In this document: one piece after another, positions 1 through 6,386 of the stretch | Numbering within the stretch: position 1 is the stretch's first letter | Layout of the letters: every line of letters starts with the position of its first letter | Assembly: GCA_003241175.1 (NCBI GenBank) | Contig: QFOI01000172.1 | Location: 1-7,419 of the forward strand | DNA from: Pseudopedobacter saltans | GTDB lineage: Bacteria; Bacteroidota; Bacteroidia; Chitinophagales; Chitinophagaceae | DNA: 7,419 bases | Reading direction: 5' to 3' | Program-made: the position numbers and the translations under genes | The notes under the pieces: generated by a model | What the model was told of the DNA's origin: nothing | Seen by the model: only the letters and a program-made list of their open reading frames with translations | Databases searched by the model: none

Positions 1-36
1 ATCAACAATTATTGGAGGCTTGGTTATTCCCAATAG

Positions 37-2142
37 CTACACAAGATGAACCAATTCCATAAACTGATCTTCGCTCAAAATCTTTACAGTATTGAGTTTT
101 TTGGCTTTATCTAGTTTGCTACCAGCATCCGTACCTACGACAAGAAAATTCAATTTGGAGCTAACACCACCCAAAAGTTTTCCGCCGTGACTTTCCACTA
201 ATGCCTCAGCATCACTACGTTTGAATTTAGATAAAGTTCCCGTAAACAAAAATGTTTGACCATCTAGGAAGCTATCAGTATTGTCACTTGAAAAATCTTT
301 TTTAGGTTTGGAAAATACGACACCGCAAGCTTCCAACTTTTCCAACATTGCTATAGATTCCGGGACTTGAAAAAAAGCATATATGGAGCCTGCCACTTTT
401 GGACCAATATCCTCCAATAGTGAAAGATCCTCTACTGTCTTACTTTTTAAATCCCAAAGGTTTTCAATATTGTTAGCCAAAGTTTTAGCGGTAGTTTCTC
501 CCACAAAACGGATTCCTAATGCATAGATGAGACGAAACAGAGGTTGTGTTTTGCTTTTTTCTATGGCAGCTGTTAGATTTTCAACAGAACGTTTTCCGAA
601 ACCTTCCAATTGTCCTATTTGTTCGTAATCCAATTTGTAAATTCCAGGAATATCTTTCAATAGTCCTTTAGCAAAAAATCTGCGAACCAATGCATCTCCA
701 AAACTGCGAATATCCATAGCATCTTTGCTTCCGAAATGGATGATACGCTCAACAACTTGCGCCTCACAGTTTGGGTTTTCACATCGCCATACACTTTCCC
801 CTTCCGGCTTTTTCAATACAGAATTACAAACAGGGCAATGAGTTGGGAAAACTATTTCCAATTCCTCACCAGTTCTAAGTTCTGCCTGAGACTTGACAAT
901 ATACGGAATCACGTCCGCAGCTCGTTCTACCAAAACGGTATCGTTGATTCTCAAATCTTTTTCTTTGATAATATCCTCATTAAACAACGATACGGAAGAA
1001 ACGGTGACACCTCCGATCGCAACCGGATCGATTTTGGCTACTGGTGTAATCGCACCAGTACGACCTACCTGAAAAAGTACTTGTCGTAAATGGCTCGTAG
1101 CTTGTCTAGCTTTGAATTTAAAAGCCATCGCCCATCTTGGATGGTGTGACGTATTGCCTAATTGCTCTTGAATGTCGACATTGTCCACTTTCACAACCAT
1201 TCCATCAATCTCGTAAGGCAATGTATCTCTTAACTCTTCAAAATCATGTATATGTTTGCCCACTTCTTCAATAGTAGGCAGTACTTGTATTTCTTTGTAA
1301 GGAGATAGAAAACCACAATCCCAAAGCATTTTGAGACAACCAGATTGCGATTGCAAATGCACATCTATAGGTTTGTTTGGATCTATCAAAGTATAATCAC
1401 TGACATAATACAATACAGCGGAAAGATTTCTTTTGGCAACTTCACGAGGATCTTTCATCCTTAAACTGCCACTCGCCGCATTTCTTGGATTAGCTAAAAT
1501 CGCATTGCCTTGTTCTGCGAGTGATTCGTTGAACTTTTTGAAGGCATCCTTGTACATCAATACTTCTCCACGTATCTCGATCTGTTGTATGCCATATTTG
1601 GAAAAAGGCGCAGATAAAGGAATAGATCTTATTTGTTTGACATTGGGTGTGATATCGTCTCCTTGTACTCCATCGCCACGAGTTGCACCTCGTACGAGCA
1701 TGTCGTTTTCATAAATAAGTGAAATCCCAGCACCATCATATTTGGGTTCCACACAAAAATGAAAAGAATGCTTGATAGTTTGCTCAATTCTTTCATCCCA
1801 ATCTTTTAAATCCTCTGCATTGTAGGAATTTTCCAAAGAAAGCATCGGCACCAAATGCTGAACGGTAGGAAAATCGGAAGAAAGCCCCTTTCCCACCCTT
1901 TGTGTAGGAGAATCAGGCGTTATCAGTTCGGGATGTTCTGCCTCTAGTTTTTGCAAATGTTTGAACAGTCCATCATATTCCGTATCCGAAATCAGCGGAT
2001 CATTCAAAACATAATAACGGTATTCATTGAACTGCAAAACCTTTCGCAATTCAACAATCTGCTCTATATTGATATTGGCAATCTCTTGTAGGAAAAACTG
2101 GGTTTGCTTACCCAATTCAAGTGTTTCAGCTTCCGAAAACAT
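37..2142 (-). CDS. ligA: NAD-dependent DNA ligase LigA
   Basis: Seals nicks in duplex DNA using NAD+ as the adenylate donor, for Okazaki fragment joining and repair in the cytoplasm. The 701-residue product has the full LigA layout. Domain Ia is near 30-65 (YRYYV at 41-45, then an SDTEYD element). The adenylation domain carries the catalytic lysine K134 in EPKYDG, NPRNAASGSLR (218-228), EIDGMVVKVD (311-320) and FKFKA (341-345). An OB fold spans about 350-430. A four-cysteine zinc finger uses C436, C439, C454 and C459. Helix-hairpin-helix repeats lie at about 500-600, and a C-terminal BRCT domain at about 625-701. The ATG at 2142 follows an in-frame stop within two codons, and the next methionine is residue 100, so this is the only sensible ATG. 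It gives some 20 more residues before domain Ia than E. coli LigA has. VERAADVIP (405-413) has alanine where many LigAs have glycine (AGDVIP). It is the last gene of the run; no Shine-Dalgarno sequence is evident. Confidence 0.98.
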   Translation of the reverse strand: MFSEAETLELGKQTQFFLQEIANINIEQIVELRKVLQFNEYRYYVLNDPLISDTEYDGLFKHLQKLEAEHPELITPDSPTQRVGKGLSSDFPTVQHLVPMLSLENSYNAEDLKDWDERIEQTIKHSFHFCVEPKYDGAGISLIYENDMLVRGATRGDGVQGDDITPNVKQIRSIPLSAPFSKYGIQQIEIRGEVLMYKDAFKKFNESLAEQGNAILANPRNAASGSLRMKDPREVAKRNLSAVLYYVSDYTLIDPNKPIDVHLQSQSGCLKMLWDCGFLSPYKEIQVLPTIEEVGKHIHDFEELRDTLPYEIDGMVVKVDNVDIQEQLGNTSHHPRWAMAFKFKARQATSHLRQVLFQVGRTGAITPVAKIDPVAIGGVTVSSVSLFNEDIIKEKDLRINDTVLVERAADVIPYIVKSQAELRTGEELEIVFPTHCPVCNSVLKKPEGESVWRCENPNCEAQVVERIIHFGSKDAMDIRSFGDALVRRFFAKGLLKDIPGIYKLDYEQIGQLEGFGKRSVENLTAAIEKSKTQPLFRLIYALGIRFVGETTAKTLANNIENLWDLKSKTVEDLSLLEDIGPKVAGSIYAFFQVPESIAMLEKLEACGVVFSKPKKDFSSDNTDSFLDGQTFLFTGTLSKFKRSDAEALVESHGGKLLGGVSSKLNFLVVGTDAGSKLDKAKKLNTVKILSEDQFMELVHLV

Positions 2143-2168
2143 AGATTAAATATTAGAACAAATAAAAC

Positions 2169-2183
2169 TACGCATTAAGCGTA
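2169..2183 (-). terminator. Small inverted repeat, possible weak terminator before ligA
   Basis: In the 65-base gap between the pRiA4b-type gene and ligA, the minus strand reads TACGC-TTAAT-GCGTA, a perfect 5-base-pair stem with a 5-base loop. It is followed by a T-rich stretch (GTTTTATTTGTT). It could be a weak intrinsic terminator or attenuator that lowers read-through into ligA. The stem is short and the T run is interrupted, so it may have no function. Part of the T-rich stretch, TTTATTTG (2159-2166), is one base from the Bacteroidota -7 consensus TAnnTTTG, but no TTG lies at the right distance upstream. Confidence 0.3.
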
Positions 2184-2207
2184 TTGTTTGGTTTTGGCAA
2201 ATATCAA

Positions 2208-2768
2208 CTAAAAATCATCATTCTCACTTCCGCCCTCGCCCTCAGCTTCCATTCCGGATTCACCCTCCTCTCCTTCCTCACCAAATCCATCCGTCTGAGT
2301 AAGGTCGTACTTCTCTTCAATATCCATGAAACGATCGCCCAATAGACTTTTGGTACCATATTGTTGTGGGCCGATGCCTTCTGTCCTTGCCACGGCAGGA
2401 TAAGTTATTTTGCTGCTGATTTCTTTGGTTACTTTAATCAGCTCCACAAGGAAACGCCAACCTTTGGCAAAATCGTATAGAAATATAAACTTTTGGTTAG
2501 TATCTCTTATTTCCGTTCCGATAACAGTATCCTTCATCATCAAAGGTTCCGCTTTATAAGGCTTGTCGTATTTTTCTTTAGAAATTTCACGCCCTTCTTG
2601 CCAATGATCATTGCTTCTGAAAAAAGTCGATTGATGTTTGGAATCAAACTCATAACTTTTTAGAATAATATCATTCAAATCCTGAAATGTCTGTGTATGC
2701 AAAACAATGACATCACGATACACCGCATCATCTTCCTCTAAATAAATCCTAAACTTTAATTCTGCCAC
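2208..2768 (-). CDS. Plasmid pRiA4b ORF-3-like family protein, function unknown
   Basis: A 186-residue cytoplasmic protein that I assign to the pRiA4b ORF-3-like family (also labelled 'IS1096 passenger TnpR family'), whose biochemical role is unknown to me. Supporting features are the N-terminal strand LKFRIYLEEDDAVYRDV (4-20), FDSKHQSTFF (41-50) followed by a DHW element (54-56), YDFAKGWRFLVEL (98-110), and YP...GIGPQQYG (123-138). The last 25 or so residues are a low-complexity Glu/Gly-rich acidic tail, probably disordered. The start is GTG at 2768: upstream in frame there is no ATG, GTG or TTG before the TAA at 2796-2798, and beginning here puts the conserved strand at the N-terminus. It lies 39 bases after cca and 65 before ligA, all co-directional, so it is probably co-transcribed with cca. 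No inverted repeats or transposase accompany it, so the mobile-element name is not evidence of mobility. Family assignment is fairly firm; function is open. Confidence 0.9.
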   Translation of the reverse strand: MAELKFRIYLEEDDAVYRDVIVLHTQTFQDLNDIILKSYEFDSKHQSTFFRSNDHWQEGREISKEKYDKPYKAEPLMMKDTVIGTEIRDTNQKFIFLYDFAKGWRFLVELIKVTKEISSKITYPAVARTEGIGPQQYGTKSLLGDRFMDIEEKYDLTQTDGFGEEGEEGESGMEAEGEGGSENDDF

Positions 2769-2807
2769 TATAATTATTTTGTAAAATGTAAATCCTTATT
2801 GTATTTG

Positions 2808-4256
2808 CTAATGTATGACTAAATCCTCAGGATTTTGTGTTTTGCCAACAGGTTTTAAGCTCAGTTCAGCTCCTTTTTCCAGCATAAACTGATAAGCAAG
2901 AGCATAATCGTTGGGAATAATACCATCCAAAATAGCTTCTCGGATGGCATCTTTGACAGTACCTACTTCACGACACGGCCCGATACCAAATGTTTCCATG
3001 ATTAATGCACCTGAAATCGGCGGTTGCCAATTTCGCATACGGTCACTTTCTTCTACTGCCGCCATTCGCTGCCGCACTAATTCAAAATTCTGCAAATAAC
3101 GTTTGACCTTGACTTTATTCTTGCTGGTAATGTCCGCCTCGCATAACGTCATCAAGGAATCAATATCCTCTCCTGCATCAAAAAGCAATCTTCTGATGGC
3201 GCTGTCCGTAATATTTTCCTTCGTCAAACTTACTGGACGCATGTGCAGCCCAACCATCTTCTGCACAAACTTCATCTTCTCGTTTCCAGGAAGTTTCATT
3301 TTTGCAAAAATCTTCGAAACCATTCTGGCACCAACAACCTCATGACCGTGGAATGTCCAAGCGTTTTGTTCGAATTTTTTGGTAGCCGGTTTTCCAATAT
3401 CATGCAACAAAGCGGCCCATCTTAACCATAAATCTTTTGTATGTACTGAGATATTGTCAACAACCTGTAATGTGTGATAAAAATTGTCTTTGTGACCTAC
3501 GCCTTCCACATTTTCCGCTCCGTGCATTGCCATCAGTGCAGGAAAAATGAGTTCCAATAATCCACTATCACTCAATAACGACAAACCAATAGATGGTTTT
3601 TTGGATAAAAGAATTTTATTGAACTCTTCCGAAATTCTTTCTTGCGTAATGATTTCAATACGTTTTGCATTGCGCTGGATGGCTTCAAATGTCACCGGAT
3701 CTATATTGAAGTCTAGTTGAGAAGCAAACCGAATGGCACGCAACATCCGCAAAGGATCATCGCTAAACGTAATATCCGGATCTAAAGGTGTCACAATCCT
3801 TCTTTTGGATAGGTCTTTCAATCCGTTAAATGGATCAATCAATGTTCCAAAATCTTCTTTGTTCAGACTGATAGACATCGCATTGATCGTAAAATCCCTA
3901 CGATCTTGGTCATCTTGCAATGTACCTGCGGTCACTTCTGGATTGCGACTATCAGCATGATAGCTTTCTTTTCGGGCACCAACAAACTCAATCTCCGCGT
4001 CATCAATTTTTATCTGAGCTGTGCCATAGGTTTTAAAAATGGCAATATACGGTTTCGGTTTAAATCGATCTGCAACAGCTTCCGCCAATTGAATACCATC
4101 ACCTAAACAAACAACATCCATGTCTTTTGATGGACGTCCCAACAATTTGTCGCGCACAAAACCACCAATAAGATATGCGGGCAAACTAAGTTCATTAGCA
4201 GCACCACCTACCTTTTTCAACAAAAACAATTCCTTATCTGTGCAGACAATATCCAT
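2808..4256 (-). CDS. cca: CCA tRNA nucleotidyltransferase with HD domain
   Basis: Builds or repairs the 3'-terminal CCA of tRNAs from CTP and ATP without a nucleic-acid template. The 482-residue protein is a class II (bacterial/eukaryotic) enzyme. Visible motifs are GGFVRD (31-36), the metal-binding DMDVV with D45 and D47, RRDFTINA (119-126) and DPFNGL (141-146). The nucleotide-selecting motif reads DDPLR (166-170) against the usual EDxxR; D167 and R170, thought to pair with the incoming base, are kept. The flexible loop between the catalytic motifs (about 96-118) is full length, which favours CCA-adding over CC-only activity. An HD-type domain follows, with H261, H285-D286 in LLHDIGKP, H303/H305 and H338; in related enzymes this domain gives phosphohydrolase activity. 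The ATG at 4256 puts GGFVRD at a normal distance from the N-terminus. A GAAGAG purine run sits only two bases from the ATG, too close for a standard ribosome site. It is separated from the preceding gene by a hairpin, so it probably has its own promoter. Confidence 0.96.
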   Translation of the reverse strand: MDIVCTDKELFLLKKVGGAANELSLPAYLIGGFVRDKLLGRPSKDMDVVCLGDGIQLAEAVADRFKPKPYIAIFKTYGTAQIKIDDAEIEFVGARKESYHADSRNPEVTAGTLQDDQDRRDFTINAMSISLNKEDFGTLIDPFNGLKDLSKRRIVTPLDPDITFSDDPLRMLRAIRFASQLDFNIDPVTFEAIQRNAKRIEIITQERISEEFNKILLSKKPSIGLSLLSDSGLLELIFPALMAMHGAENVEGVGHKDNFYHTLQVVDNISVHTKDLWLRWAALLHDIGKPATKKFEQNAWTFHGHEVVGARMVSKIFAKMKLPGNEKMKFVQKMVGLHMRPVSLTKENITDSAIRRLLFDAGEDIDSLMTLCEADITSKNKVKVKRYLQNFELVRQRMAAVEESDRMRNWQPPISGALIMETFGIGPCREVGTVKDAIREAILDGIIPNDYALAYQFMLEKGAELSLKPVGKTQNPEDLVIH

Positions 4257-4280
4257 ATCTCTTCAAAAATTACAATAGAA

Positions 4281-4312
4281 AACCGTATTGGAAAACATAT
4301 CCCAATACAGTT
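4281..4312 (-). terminator. Probable intrinsic terminator after the cyclotransferase gene
   Basis: Starting 29 bases after the cyclotransferase stop codon, the minus strand contains AACTGTATTGG, a 10-base loop, then CCAATACGGTT, running on into TTCTATT. This makes an 11-base-pair stem interrupted by one T-G position. As minus-strand RNA that position is a U-G wobble and the stem is continuous, whereas plus-strand RNA would have a C-A mismatch. The polarity therefore fits termination of the minus-strand gene. The following U run (four U, then C) is modest, so read-through is possible. A second weak signal, TAATTTTTG (4264-4272), lies between this hairpin and cca; it has one base more than a TAnnTTTG element and could be part of a cca promoter. 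Confidence 0.6.
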
Positions 4313-4340
4313 CAGTTTTACAAAGGTAAAAAAAGCAGCC

Positions 4341-5174
4341 TTAAAGTCTGATTTCAAATATTTTAGGCCAACGTTTTCCAGTAACAAAAAATGTTTTGGT
4401 GGTCGGATTGTAGGCAATTCCGTTTAATACGTCATTACCTGCATCTTTGGGCGAGTACTTAATTCCGTTTTTAGCATTAATGTCTGTTAGATCCAAAACA
4501 CCGACAACCTTACCCGAATTAGGATCAATTTTGACTATCTGATTTTGTCCGAATACATTGGCATAAACCATCCCGTCCACATATTCCAATTCATTTATGT
4601 TGCCTAAAGGCCCCATGTTAGTGGTAACGCCTACTATTTTTTCTACTGAAAAATCATTTGGATTGACATAATAAAGATTACTATCTCCCGTGGAAATGAT
4701 TAAACTTTTACCATCGTTGGTCATTGCCCAACCTTCACGTGGCCAGTTAAACTCACCGACTTTAGCCCATGTCTTGGCATCGTATACAAAAACCTTGTGT
4801 TCTGTATAAGTCAGTTGATACAATTTACCGTTGATGATATTGATCCCCTCCCCAAAAATTCCTTTTTGAAGATCCATTTGCTTGATGGGTTTCAAATCCT
4901 GGATCGTACGTTTGACAATAAAACTTTTGGATGGGGATTCTGGTGTTTGCATACCACCGGTACTTTCGTAAAGATCTCCATCATGAAAAAACAAACCTTC
5001 CGTGTAAGCCGCCGTATCATGCGGATAAACATTAATTACTGAATAAGGAATAGCGGTCGGCTCACCATTGTTAGTATTGGCAGTTGTCGTAGTATCACTG
5101 TTGTCAGAATCATTTCCATTACATGCGCCCAAAAACAAGGCAGAAGCCAATACGAAATAGTATATTTTTTTCAT
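4341..5174 (-). CDS. Glutaminyl-peptide cyclotransferase, lipoprotein
   Basis: Predicted to cyclise N-terminal glutamine of peptides to pyroglutamate with release of ammonia. It belongs to the five-bladed beta-propeller (plant/bacterial, type II) glutamine cyclotransferases, not the zinc-dependent animal type. Numbering from the chosen start (277 residues), there is a signal peptide MKKIYYFVLASALFLGAC with lipobox LGAC and lipidated C18. A disordered Asp/Ser/Thr/Asn linker follows at about 19-39. Family signatures are HDTAAYTEGL (52-61), YESTGG (69-74), FGEGI (107-111), YQLTYTE (119-125), EGWAMTNDG (147-155), NELEYVDGMVYANV (194-207) and DVLNGIAYNP...FFVTGKRWPKIFEI at the C-terminus. An upstream in-frame ATG at 5231 would add 19 charged or polar residues before the signal peptide and lies at or before the predicted promoter, so I use 5174; 5177 is equally possible. 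The acidic linker resembles the surface-export signals of Bacteroidota lipoproteins, so the outer leaflet is a plausible location (inference). It probably forms a single-gene unit. Confidence 0.94.
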   Translation of the reverse strand: MKKIYYFVLASALFLGACNGNDSDNSDTTTTANTNNGEPTAIPYSVINVYPHDTAAYTEGLFFHDGDLYESTGGMQTPESPSKSFIVKRTIQDLKPIKQMDLQKGIFGEGINIINGKLYQLTYTEHKVFVYDAKTWAKVGEFNWPREGWAMTNDGKSLIISTGDSNLYYVNPNDFSVEKIVGVTTNMGPLGNINELEYVDGMVYANVFGQNQIVKIDPNSGKVVGVLDLTDINAKNGIKYSPKDAGNDVLNGIAYNPTTKTFFVTGKRWPKIFEIRL

Positions 5175-5202
5175 CATTAATGCTTTTCTAAAAAAGTTGC
5201 TG

Positions 5203-5231
5203 CGAAAATAGGAATTATCTATCAAGCCCAA
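5203..5231 (-). promoter_or_regulatory. Candidate Bacteroidota-type promoter for the cyclotransferase gene
   Basis: On the minus strand a TTG (5231-5229) is followed after 18 bases by TATTTTCG (5210-5203). The Bacteroidota primary sigma factor prefers TTG, about 19 bases, then TAnnTTTG, so the downstream box matches 7 of 8 positions. Transcription would begin around 5195, giving a leader of roughly 20-25 bases before the ATG at 5174. It would also exclude the upstream ATG at 5231 from the message. The 120-base gap it occupies (5175-5294) is the longest in the window, and I see no strong terminator for the preceding oxidoreductase gene in it. Chance matches to so short a consensus are common in AT-rich DNA. 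Confidence 0.4.
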
Positions 5232-5294
5232 TAGTAAAAGTAAAAAGCAACTGACAAATGCATCCTATATTTAACAAATCAGACAAAAGAAGAT

Positions 5295-6356
5295 TTACCG
5301 TGCCAAAACACGAGCAAAACGCCCTACATCCGCAAGTGGATTGATTGGTTTACCAGACAATAACAAATCAACAATTTCTTTGGCAAAAAAAGGTGCTAGC
5401 GAACAACCTTTCGTTCCCATGCCATTCAGAATTCCGATATTGGGAAACTGAGGATGCAAACCAACAAAAGGTCTACGTTCCACATTGGCAGGTCTTTCGG
5501 CAGCAAAATGATCAACAATTTTGTAAGGAAGTTTGAGCCAGTTGTCCAATTGAAATTTTACTTTTTCGGAAAAGTCTTTTGTCGGTAATACATCATCATA
5601 TTTCCATGTGTAGGTCGAACCAATCCAAAACAATTGCTTTTCTTTATCCCAAGGAACCAGACTCAGACCTTGTTTGTATATATATTGATTAGGCAAATCC
5701 GGAATCTCTGCTATAATGGCTTCACCTTTATTAAATGCAAAAGGTAATTTATCAAAATAAGGGTGCAAAATTCCAGCAACTCCATCGCAGAAAAAAATCT
5801 TGGAGGCAACTATGTCTTTATATTGGACAGAATCATCTTTTATAGTTAGATATTGCTCTTCAAGGACATCTTCGAATAATAAATTTTCTTTTTGCAAAAA
5901 AGAACGATAGCCATTGAGCAAGGTTTGTAGATCCAAATGTAATGCAGGGCTCACCTTTCCTATACCAAAATGATAATTGAAAATCGGTTCCCAGTTCTGT
6001 TCATTATTAACTGATGAAAGATAATCTGCACTTTCCGCTAAGCGCGTATTGAACGCTTCTTGCATCTGTAAAGTCGGATGAAACTCCAATATGGAACATT
6101 CATCAACTATACTTTCCCCTAGCAATTTTCCTATTTCCTGATAGGCTTTTTTGGCAAAAGGCAACAACTCGTCAATCATCCATGTCGTAACAATACGTCT
6201 TCCAGTTACAGGATTAATAACACCACTCGCAATACGCGAAGCGGTATTAGACAATGGTTTATCAATTACAAGAACAGACTTTCCAGCACTTCGCAAATAG
6301 TAACTCAGAAAAGTTCCACTTATTCCTTGTCCAACGATTAAATAATCAACATGCAT
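5295..6356 (-). CDS. FAD-dependent oxidoreductase, DAO family
   Basis: A 353-residue flavoprotein of the D-amino-acid-oxidase/glycine-oxidase superfamily, expected to oxidise an amine (C-N bond) with FAD; the substrate cannot be read from sequence. The N-terminal Rossmann motif is VDYLIVGQGISGTFLSYYL (3-21, with GQGISG at 9-14), and the following strand ends in VLVID (28-32), whose acidic residue should hold the FAD ribose. SRIASGVINPVTGRR (40-54) is the flavin-contacting loop. ERPANVERRPFVGLHP (287-302) and NGMGTKGCSLAPFFA (311-325) form the C-terminal FAD-binding end. There is no signal peptide, and the length fits a complete stand-alone family member. The C-terminal pattern R-P-A-x4-R-x-P-x-V-G then G-x-G/K-G-x3-A-P recalls the oxidase half of MnmC, but also ThiO-like enzymes. 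It starts 30 bases after the phospholipase stop with no terminator between, so co-transcription is likely. The start follows from GQGISG lying right at the N-terminus. Confidence 0.92.
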   Translation of the reverse strand: MHVDYLIVGQGISGTFLSYYLRSAGKSVLVIDKPLSNTASRIASGVINPVTGRRIVTTWMIDELLPFAKKAYQEIGKLLGESIVDECSILEFHPTLQMQEAFNTRLAESADYLSSVNNEQNWEPIFNYHFGIGKVSPALHLDLQTLLNGYRSFLQKENLLFEDVLEEQYLTIKDDSVQYKDIVASKIFFCDGVAGILHPYFDKLPFAFNKGEAIIAEIPDLPNQYIYKQGLSLVPWDKEKQLFWIGSTYTWKYDDVLPTKDFSEKVKFQLDNWLKLPYKIVDHFAAERPANVERRPFVGLHPQFPNIGILNGMGTKGCSLAPFFAKEIVDLLLSGKPINPLADVGRFARVLAR

Positions 6357-6386
6357 AAGTGCAAGATAGGAATTCGATATTTAACA

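Noticed and set aside
10..35. TATTGG/CCAATA inverted repeat just after ligA
   Set aside because: The stem is only 6 bases with a 14-base loop and no T run follows on the minus strand. Too weak to call a terminator, and the window ends before any further context.
2208..2768. A possible mobile element, suggested by the 'IS1096 passenger' family name
   Set aside because: No transposase, terminal inverted repeats or target duplications are visible on either side; the name is historical.
736..3960. Several plus-strand open frames of 60-117 codons opposite ligA and cca (for example 736-1089, 1433-1714, 3103-3345, 3733-3960)
   Set aside because: They lie wholly opposite well-supported conserved genes, show no recognisable domains and have no promoter or spacing typical of real genes.
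4217..4417. A 66-codon minus-strand frame spanning the cca/cyclotransferase gap
   Set aside because: It overlaps the ends of two solid genes in another frame, runs through the terminator hairpin and has no recognisable features.
5196..5251. GTTGCT/AGCAAC six-base inverted repeat flanking the candidate promoter
   Set aside because: The arms are 44 bases apart and short; such matches are expected by chance in AT-rich DNA, and no operator-like symmetry surrounds them.
6357..6386. The 30-base gap between the phospholipase and oxidoreductase genes, searched for a terminator or promoter
   Set aside because: It contains only a GAATTC palindrome and no stem with a T run or convincing -33/-7 pair, so I treat the two genes as co-transcribed.
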